Shown here: one piece after another, positions 58,741-64,000 of the stretch | How positions within the stretch are numbered: the stretch's first letter is position 1 | Layout of the letters: every line of letters begins with the position of its first letter | NCBI RefSeq assembly: GCF_014207705.1 | Contig: NZ_JACHIU010000001.1 | Span: forward strand, 1,240,001 to 1,304,000 | Source: Sphaerisporangium rubeum | GTDB lineage: Bacteria; Actinomycetota; Actinomycetes; Streptosporangiales; Streptosporangiaceae | Direction: 5' to 3' | DNA length: 64,000 nt | Notes under the pieces: model-generated | The model's database searches: none | What the model saw: only the letters and a program-made list of their open reading frames with translations | What the model was told of the DNA's origin: nothing | Made by a program: the position numbers and the translations under genes

Positions 58741-60165
58741 ATGTTGCGTAAGCTTCCCGGGGATCACACCCGCGACATCGTCTCCACCGTCCCCACCCAG
58801 GTCGTTTTCCGCCCCGTCGTGCTGAACACCCCCGCAATCATCACCATGCTTGTCGCGCTGTTTCGCGCTCTGGCCGGCGTGGTGCGCACGGTGTGGCGGC
58901 ACCCGGTGGCCTGCCTGGCTGTCGCCGTCCCGGCCGGGCTATGCCTGCTGTACGGCTGGCGTACCGGACTGCTGGCCCCGCTCGGCGTCGTCTCGGCGCT
59001 GGCCGGATGGCGCTTCACCAGCCCCACGTCGTTCTCCCGGTGGGTCGGGCTTCGGCTGCGGGCCTGGTGGGTGCTGGTGTGGGTGTACCGGCGGCACTGG
59101 CAACCGGTCATGGTCGTCTCCGGCCTGGCCAAGCACATCGGCGGCCGGGAGTACCTCCCCCGGCTGCTCAAGGTCACCTGCACCCCGACCGCTGACGTGC
59201 TGCGCGTCAAGATGCTCGCCGGTCAGTCGGCCGACGTCTGGCAGGAACGGGCCGACAATCTCGCTCACGGCTTCGCTCGGCCTCAGTGCCGCGTCACGGT
59301 CGGCTCTCCTGGCCGGGTGGTGCTGACCTTTCCCCGGCGGGATGTGCTCGCCACCCCGATTCCGGCGCTGCCGGTTCCTCCGGTTCCGGTGGTGGCGGCG
59401 GTGCCGATCGGCTTACGGGAGGACGGCGCCCCGTACCTGCTCAAGCTGCATGGCACTCATGTCCTGGTGGCCGGCGCCACCGGTGCCGGGAAAGGGTCGT
59501 GGCTGTGGTCGGCCGTGCGTGGGCTGCTGCCTGCTGCGGCGGCAGGGCTGGTCCAGTTATGGGCCTTGGATCCCAAGCGGATGGAGCTGTCCTACGGCCG
59601 GTCCCTGTTCGGACCCCGGTATGCGGCCGATCCGGCCGACTGCGCCGACCTGCTCGAAGCGGCCGTGAAGGTCATGCAGGAGCGCGCCGACCGGTACGCC
59701 GGCGTGCAGCGGACCCATGTCCCGACTGTTGAGGATCCGTTCGTGGTTGTGCTGGTGGATGAGGTGGCGTTCCTGACCGCCTACCAGACCGACCGCAAAC
59801 TCAAAGAACGCACCCTGGCCGCGCTGGCGACCCTCACCACGCAAGGCCGCGCGGTCGGCATAGCGGTCGTCGCGGCGCTCCAGGACCCGCGTAAGGAGGT
59901 GCTGTCGATCCGCAATCTGTTCCCCGACAAGATCGCTTTGCGGCTGGATGAGCCGTCTCAGGTGGATCTTGTGCTTGGGGACGGTGCGCGGGACCGGGGT
60001 GCTTTGGCCGATCAGATCTCGTCCTATCCCGAGACTGGGGCTGGTGTCGGGTACGTGCGGCTTGAGGCTGACCCCGAACCGGTCCGGGTTCGCGCGGCCT
60101 ACGTCAGCGACACCGACATCCTCGCCATGGTCCGCCGGTACGCCGGGACCGGTGAGGCCCGATGA
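58741..60165 (+). CDS. FtsK/SpoIIIE-type conjugal translocase (TraB-like)
   Basis: A 474-aa DNA pump that moves double-stranded DNA between mycelia in AICE transfer. Two N-terminal membrane helices (about residues 33-75) are followed by the motor domain with Walker A VAGATGAGKGSWLW, Walker B VVVLVDEVAFLTAY, the LATLTTQGRAVGIAVVAALQDP region and ending LAMVRRYAGTGEAR. This single protein replaces a type IV secretion system in actinomycetes. Confidence 0.88.
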   Translation: MLRKLPGDHTRDIVSTVPTQVVFRPVVLNTPAIITMLVALFRALAGVVRTVWRHPVACLAVAVPAGLCLLYGWRTGLLAPLGVVSALAGWRFTSPTSFSRWVGLRLRAWWVLVWVYRRHWQPVMVVSGLAKHIGGREYLPRLLKVTCTPTADVLRVKMLAGQSADVWQERADNLAHGFARPQCRVTVGSPGRVVLTFPRRDVLATPIPALPVPPVPVVAAVPIGLREDGAPYLLKLHGTHVLVAGATGAGKGSWLWSAVRGLLPAAAAGLVQLWALDPKRMELSYGRSLFGPRYAADPADCADLLEAAVKVMQERADRYAGVQRTHVPTVEDPFVVVLVDEVAFLTAYQTDRKLKERTLAALATLTTQGRAVGIAVVAALQDPRKEVLSIRNLFPDKIALRLDEPSQVDLVLGDGARDRGALADQISSYPETGAGVGYVRLEADPEPVRVRAAYVSDTDILAMVRRYAGTGEAR

Positions 60166-60320
60166 CGACACTTGCGCACTTCCTGGACGGCCTTCGCTGC
60201 GAGATGTGCAGGGCTTTGAACCTGCTGTGGCTCGATCCGGTGCGCGGCGTCGTCGAGTGCCGCAACTGCCACCAAACCGCGCTCGTCGCCGTCGATGAGA
60301 CCACAGGTGAGGCCCGGTGA
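60162..60320 (+). CDS. Small zinc-ribbon protein between tra and rep
   Basis: A 52-aa protein, MTTLAHFLDGLRCEMCRALN to VVECRNCHQTALVAV, with two CxxC pairs (CEMC, CRNC) spaced as a zinc ribbon. Its ATG overlaps the translocase stop and its stop overlaps the rep GTG, so it is translated in a coupled chain. Possible DNA- or protein-binding helper of the initiator. Confidence 0.7.
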   Translation: MTTLAHFLDGLRCEMCRALNLLWLDPVRGVVECRNCHQTALVAVDETTGEAR

Positions 60321-61999
60321 CCCACCCTGCCGACCGCACTATCCCCCGTGCCGTACGCGCATCCATGCCGATGGCCCTGGACGTCATCGAAGAAGTAGCC
60401 CGGCAACACGGCGTGTGTGTGCGGCCGGTCCCGCTCAAGCGCACCGACATCACCACCGGACAGACCGAGATCGTCAACGTGCCGTGCGGCGCCACCCTGG
60501 AAGCCAAGTGTGAACCGTGCGCGCGGCGGTCCGTGCAACTTCGCAAGGCCCAGTGCCGGGAGGGCTGGCACCTGGAATACGAACCGGTCGCCGAACCCGC
60601 ACCTCCGACTGAGCGGCAGTGCTGGCTGATCGAAGAACGCGCTGACGTGCACGCCGGCCGGGGGATGGCCCAGCAATGGGGCGATGACCTCGCCTCGTGG
60701 GATGAGGCAGCCGCCATGCTGGAGGATGAGCTCGCCACCTCCGGCGTACGGGGGAGCGTGCTCCCTGAGCGAGACAAGCCGCGGCGCTCGCGTTCCACCC
60801 GGCGCCGTCAGGACGCACCCGATCTACCCAAGCGGCCCCGTGAGGATCGCACCGTGGGGCGGACATTCGCCGCACCGGACGGGAACGTCTACCGGCCGTC
60901 GCTGTTCGTCACCCTCACCTGTGACAGTTACGGCAAGGTTCGTCACGATGGCACTCCGGTCGATCCGGCGGCGTACGACTATGTCCGGGCGGCTCGGGAC
61001 GCGATCCACTTTCCCAAGCTGGTGGATCGGTTCGTACAGAACCTTCGCCGGGTGGCCGGGTATGACGTGCAGTACTTCGCCACCGTCGAACCACAGAAAC
61101 GGCTGGCTCCGCATCTGCACATGGCCGTGCGGGGCACGATGCCGAAAGCGGACGTGCGGGCTGTGGCGGCGGCGACGTACCACCAGGTGTGGTGGCCGTC
61201 CTGCGATGAGGTCCGCTACGAGGGTGCGCACCTTCCCGTATGGGTTGGTGACGAGAACGGCGACGAACGTCGGGACGGGCAGGCCGGCGACTACCTCGAC
61301 CCCGACAGCGGGGAAGTCCTGCCGACCTGGGAACAGGCACTCGACCTGCTCGACGCCGACCAGGACGCCGAACCGCTGCACGTGGTCCGCCTCGGTCCGC
61401 AGATCGACGTCAAGGGCGTGCTGGCCGGATCCCCCGGCGCGGACAAGGGCTTGTCCTACCTCACCAAGTACCTGACCAAGCAACTGTCGGCCTGCTATGA
61501 GGCGACCAGTGAGGCTCAGCGTGCGCACGTCGAACGGCTGATGAGCGTCCTGCGTTATGAGCCGTGCGCGCCGACGTGCCCGAACTGGCTGCGCTACGGC
61601 GTTCAGCCCAAGAACGCGAAGCCCGGGATGCGTCCGGGGTGCTGCCGGAGCAAGGCGCACAAGCCCGAACACCTCGGCTACGCCGGACGGCGGGTCCTGG
61701 TCTCGCGCAAGTGGTCCGGTAAGACCCTGTCCGAACACAAACACGACCGCCGGGCCTGGGTGCTTCAACAGCTCGGACTTTCGGCAACCGACGACGACAC
61801 ACCTGCCGACCCTCACCGGTACTCATGGCGGCCGGTCACTCCTGCCGACCGTGACGTGCCACCCCTGGCCGCACGTCTGCTGACCGAGATCGCCAACCGG
61901 CAACGGTGGCGTGCGGCACTCCAACAGGCCCAAGCACGCGCGGACGGACAACCCACCGAAGAACTTTCGGCAACTCCGGTGAACAGGAGGGCGGCATGA
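60317..61999 (+). CDS. repSA: Replication initiator (RepSA-like, rolling-circle type)
   Basis: A 560-aa initiator. A Cys-rich zinc part near the N-terminus (VPCGATLEAKCEPCARR) precedes the relaxase-like domain: LFVTLTCDSYG (motif 1), PHLHMAVRG (HxH metal site, motif 2) and LSYLTKYLTKQL with the likely catalytic Tyr (motif 3). A second Cys cluster (CAPTCPNWLRYG, GCCRSKAH) lies toward the C-terminus. It nicks at the element origin for rolling-circle replication of the excised circle. GTG start in the coupled operon. Confidence 0.88.
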   Translation: MTHPADRTIPRAVRASMPMALDVIEEVARQHGVCVRPVPLKRTDITTGQTEIVNVPCGATLEAKCEPCARRSVQLRKAQCREGWHLEYEPVAEPAPPTERQCWLIEERADVHAGRGMAQQWGDDLASWDEAAAMLEDELATSGVRGSVLPERDKPRRSRSTRRRQDAPDLPKRPREDRTVGRTFAAPDGNVYRPSLFVTLTCDSYGKVRHDGTPVDPAAYDYVRAARDAIHFPKLVDRFVQNLRRVAGYDVQYFATVEPQKRLAPHLHMAVRGTMPKADVRAVAAATYHQVWWPSCDEVRYEGAHLPVWVGDENGDERRDGQAGDYLDPDSGEVLPTWEQALDLLDADQDAEPLHVVRLGPQIDVKGVLAGSPGADKGLSYLTKYLTKQLSACYEATSEAQRAHVERLMSVLRYEPCAPTCPNWLRYGVQPKNAKPGMRPGCCRSKAHKPEHLGYAGRRVLVSRKWSGKTLSEHKHDRRAWVLQQLGLSATDDDTPADPHRYSWRPVTPADRDVPPLAARLLTEIANRQRWRAALQQAQARADGQPTEELSATPVNRRAA

Positions 62000-62247
62000 C
62001 CAAGAAGAGCGGTCACGAGCCGGCGCGGCTCCTTCCGGACTTGGCGCAGGGGCGGTTGCTCACGGTTCAGCAGGCGGCTGAACGGCTGAATACGTCGGTG
62101 CGGTTTCCTCGGCGGCTGATCGAGGAGCGCCGGATCACGTTCGTCCACGTCGGCAGGAACGTCCGCATCCCAGAAGCGGCGCTTGAGGCGTTCATCGCGG
62201 CGGGGGTTGTGGAGGCGATCACAACACGGAAGGGGAGGGCGGCCTGA
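61996..62247 (+). CDS. xis: Excisionase (Xis), MerR-like HTH
   Basis: An 83-aa protein with LLTVQQAAERLNTSVRFPRR and ERRITFVHVGRNVRIPEAAL, the excisionase-type winged HTH. It bends attachment-site DNA so that Int favours excision. ATGA overlap with rep, TGATG overlap with int. Confidence 0.9.
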   Translation: MTKKSGHEPARLLPDLAQGRLLTVQQAAERLNTSVRFPRRLIEERRITFVHVGRNVRIPEAALEAFIAAGVVEAITTRKGRAA

Positions 62248-63440
62248 TGGGTGGCAACAGCAGGGGACATCGGCGCCGGTTCGGGGCGGTGCGCAAGTTG
62301 CCGTCCGGACGTTTCCAGGCGCGTTACAAGGGGCCGGACGACGCGGAGCACACGGCGCCTCAGACCTTCGCGAGCAAGACCGATGCGGAGATCTGGCTCA
62401 CCAGGAAGGAAGCCGAGATCCACGCTCAGGAGTGGGCCGATCCGGACGCGGGGAAGATCCTCTTCCGGGACTATGCGGCTTCGTGGCTGGCGGAAAGGAC
62501 GCTCAGGCCCAAGACTGCGCAGCTTTATGAGGGGGTGTTGCGGCTGCACATCTTCCCCGCCTTGGGGCACAGGCCGTTGAGTGAGATCACGTCGCGCCAT
62601 GTTCGGCAGTGGCACACCAAGCTTGTGAACGACGGGCCGGGGGCCTCTACGGTGGCGAAGGCGTACCGGCTGGTGCGAGGCATCTTGAACACGGCGGTTG
62701 AGGATGATCTGATCAAGAAGAATCCGTGCCGGATCAAGAATGCCGGTGTGGAGCGGCCGGTAGAGCGGCCGGTGCTGACGGTGCCTCAGGTCTTCGCGGT
62801 GGCCGGCGCGTTGCCTCCGCGGTTCCGTGCGCTGGTGCTGCTGGCGACCTTCGGCGGTCTGCGGTGGGGTGAGCTGGCGGCGCTTCGCCGGTGCAATCTC
62901 GATCTCGATGCGCGGACGGTCCGGGTTGATGCGTCGGTGTCGGAGATGAAGACGGGGGAGCTGATCACCGGTCGTCCGAAGTCGGATGCGGGGGTGCGGG
63001 TGGTGGCTCTGCCTGAGATCGTCATCGGTGATCTCGCGTGGCATCTCCAGCGCTTCAGTGAGGCCGGACCTGACGGGCTGGTCTTTGTGGGGGAGCACGG
63101 TGCGCAGCTTCGGCGGAGCAACTTCACGAAGATCTGGGCTAGGGCCGTCGCCAAGGCACAGGTGCCGGAGATTCACATTCACGACTTGCGGCATACGGGG
63201 AACACGCTGGCCGCGATGACAGGGGCGTCGCTCAAGGAACTGATGGCGCGCATGGGGCACTCCAGCACCAAGGCGGCGATGATCTATCTGCACGCGGCGA
63301 AGGATCGAGATCGGGCTATCGCCGATGCGCTGGGGGAGATCGTGAAGGCGGGGCTTCAGGCGGAGGGTGGCGAGGCGGCGGATTCGCCGGCCGACAAGGG
63401 CAAGATCAACCCATCTGGCACGGATCTGGCACGCCGGTGA
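62247..63440 (+). CDS. int: Tyrosine recombinase integrase of the AICE
   Basis: A 397-aa integrase. It has an N-terminal arm-binding region (FGAVRKLPSGRFQARYKGPD), SAM-like core-binding domain (TAQLYEGVLRLHIFPALGHR) and catalytic domain with Arg in GLRWGELAAL, HDLRHTGNTLA (H-x-x-R), GHSSTKAAMIYLHA (His and nucleophile Tyr). Its 3' end contains the right arm-type repeat. It lies 66 bp from the tRNA-Gly gene, the normal place for an integrase using that tRNA as attB. Confidence 0.93.
   Translation: MGGNSRGHRRRFGAVRKLPSGRFQARYKGPDDAEHTAPQTFASKTDAEIWLTRKEAEIHAQEWADPDAGKILFRDYAASWLAERTLRPKTAQLYEGVLRLHIFPALGHRPLSEITSRHVRQWHTKLVNDGPGASTVAKAYRLVRGILNTAVEDDLIKKNPCRIKNAGVERPVERPVLTVPQVFAVAGALPPRFRALVLLATFGGLRWGELAALRRCNLDLDARTVRVDASVSEMKTGELITGRPKSDAGVRVVALPEIVIGDLAWHLQRFSEAGPDGLVFVGEHGAQLRRSNFTKIWARAVAKAQVPEIHIHDLRHTGNTLAAMTGASLKELMARMGHSSTKAAMIYLHAAKDRDRAIADALGEIVKAGLQAEGGEAADSPADKGKINPSGTDLARR
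63415..63434 (+). repeat. Arm-type integrase site, right copy
   Basis: The same 20-mer as at 50554-50573, embedded in the last codons of int (SGTDLARR), 72 bp from the tRNA core. Confidence 0.7.
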
Positions 63441-63460
63441 GGAAAGGTCCTGAAACGAAT

Positions 63461-63499
63461 AAGGCCCTGGTCGGGATCATGTCCCTGACCTGGGCCTTT
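63461..63499. terminator. Hairpin between int and tRNA-Gly
   Basis: AAGGCCC...GGGCCTT with inner GGTC/GACC and GGGA/TCCC pairs. It can end int transcription (plus strand) and tRNA-Gly transcription (minus strand). It resembles the hairpin at 5753-5792. Confidence 0.7.
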
Positions 63500-63505
63500 G
63501 GTGTG

Positions 63506-63548
63506 GAGCGGGTGACGGGAATCGAACCCGCGCTGTCAGCTTGGGAAG
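63506..63548. repeat. attR/attB core within tRNA-Gly
   Basis: The 43-bp segment shared by all att copies runs from one base past the tRNA 3' end to just beyond the anticodon. Integration keeps the tRNA whole because the element carries this 3' half. Confidence 0.9.
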
Positions 63549-63577
63549 CTGATGTTCTGCCATTGAACTACACCCGC
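63507..63577 (-). tRNA. tRNA-Gly (anticodon CCC)
   Basis: Minus-strand cloverleaf: acceptor GCGGGTG/CACCCGC, anticodon stem TCAGC/GCTGA with loop TTCCCAA (anticodon CCC), T arm GCGGG-TTCGATT-CCCGT. CCA is not encoded. Target of repeated element integration. Confidence 0.95.
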
Positions 63578-63611
63578 GTCGGTGTGACGGGGTCTACTGT
63601 AGCGGATCCTT

Positions 63612-63653
63612 GGGGGGGTGGGGGGATGGGATGGGGAGGTGGGGGTGGCGGGA
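63612..63653 (+). repeat. G-rich tract, possible G-quadruplex
   Basis: At least five runs of three or more G (G7, G6, G3, G4, G5, G3) in 42 nt between tRNA-Gly and dcd, close enough to affect dcd expression. Confidence 0.6.
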
Positions 63654-63671
63654 GGTTGGTAGGTTGCTGAG

Positions 63672-64000
63672 GTGCTGCTTTCGGATGGGGATGTTCGGGC
63701 GGAGATCGCTTCGGGGCGGGTCGTTATTGATCCGTTTGATGAGGGGATGGTGCAGCCGTCCAGTGTGGATGTGCGGCTGGATCGGTACTTTCGGGTGTTC
63801 GAGAATCATCGGTATCCGCATATCGATCCGTCGGTGGAGCAGGCTGAGTTGACGCGGCTTGTGGTGCCGGAGGGGGATGAGGCGTTCATCCTGCATCCGG
63901 GGGAGTTCGTGCTGGCTTCCACCTATGAGGTGATCGGGTTGCCGGACGATATCGCGGGGAGGCTGGAGGGGAAGTCCAGTTTGGGGCGGTTGGGGTTGCT
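63672..64000 (+). CDS. dcd: dCTP deaminase (3' end beyond window)
   Basis: The first 109 codons from GTG 63672: [60 protein letters not shown] and [15 protein letters not shown], the Dcd N-terminal and active-site Ser-Ser region. The enzyme deaminates dCTP to dUTP for thymidylate synthesis. It marks the return to core chromosome after the hotspot. Confidence 0.93.
   Translation, partial: MLLSDGDVRAEIASGRVVIDPFDEGMVQPSSVDVRLDRYFRVFENHRYPHIDPSVEQAELTRLVVPEGDEAFILHPGEFVLASTYEVIGLPDDIAGRLEGKSSLGRLGL

Larger units (their letters stand above)
50408..63548 (+). mobile_element. AICE (actinomycete integrative and conjugative element) in tRNA-Gly(CCC)
   Basis: A 13.1-kb element bounded by att5 and the tRNA-Gly core. 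It has the full AICE set in order: cargo, flavoprotein/XRE genes, small ORFs, KorSA-like repressor, pra, small ORFs, TraB-like translocase, RepSA-like initiator, xis and int next to the tRNA. The same 20-bp arm-type repeat occurs near both ends. All core genes are open, so it may still be able to excise and transfer. Confidence 0.88.

Overview
The window is high-GC, densely coded DNA from a filamentous actinomycete. SARP regulators, an ECF42/DGPF pair, secreted ricin-domain glucanase and an actinomycete integrative and conjugative element (AICE) point to Actinomycetota. Streptosporangiaceae is my best guess, from gene style only. Both edges cut genes: an AfsR-type SARP on the left and dCTP deaminase (dcd) on the right.

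Positions 1-31,700 look like ordinary chromosome. They hold a DGPF/ECF42/SARP unit, a GH16 glucanase, a drug-type ABC exporter, a TlpA/CcdA thiol-redox pair and an APH-like kinase. Next is a complete selenocysteine block: selD on the minus strand, selA and selB overlapping on the plus strand, and tRNA-Sec(UCA). Just downstream is a SARP regulator and a six-gene envelope cluster resembling methylamine-dehydrogenase maturation genes (MauD-like thioredoxin protein, Cys-rich TAT-exported MauA-like protein, membrane protein, MauE-like protein, lipoprotein). The membrane protein gene has an in-frame TGA at 17185, with actinomycete codon usage on both sides and a SECIS-like hairpin after it, so it is a candidate new selenoprotein. 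Further right are an SGNH hydrolase, a BtrH-like protein, LysR/DHFR-like and Rieske oxygenase/reductase genes, an Lnt-like protein, a two-component system and a TipA-like MerR gene.

Positions 33,000-63,600 are a stacked integration hotspot. The 3' half of a tRNA-Gly(CCC) gene (63507-63577, minus) recurs in the same orientation at 33071, 41761, 48785, 49486 and 50408, marking successive or decayed site-specific insertions. Older segments carry ThuA and sugar-dehydrogenase proteins, a VapBC-like pair, a GH43 glycosidase, an NYN nuclease gene, and an integrase gene split by an IS3 element with a 3-bp target duplication. IS110, ISL3, ROK, SigJ-like and PIN-gene fragments litter the area.

The youngest element (50408-63548, about 13 kb) looks intact. 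It has int, xis, a rolling-circle-type rep, a TraB/FtsK-like translocase, pra, a KorSA-type GntR repressor with its operators, and arm-type repeats at both ends. Its left-end cargo is AT-richer and unusual. Two adjacent genes encode membrane proteins with a histone-fold-like N-terminal domain, one of them also carrying a C-terminal HEPN-type RNxxxH motif. A convergent third gene has another HEPN-like motif. This trio is my best candidate for an undescribed (possibly defence) system; the selenoprotein candidate is the second.
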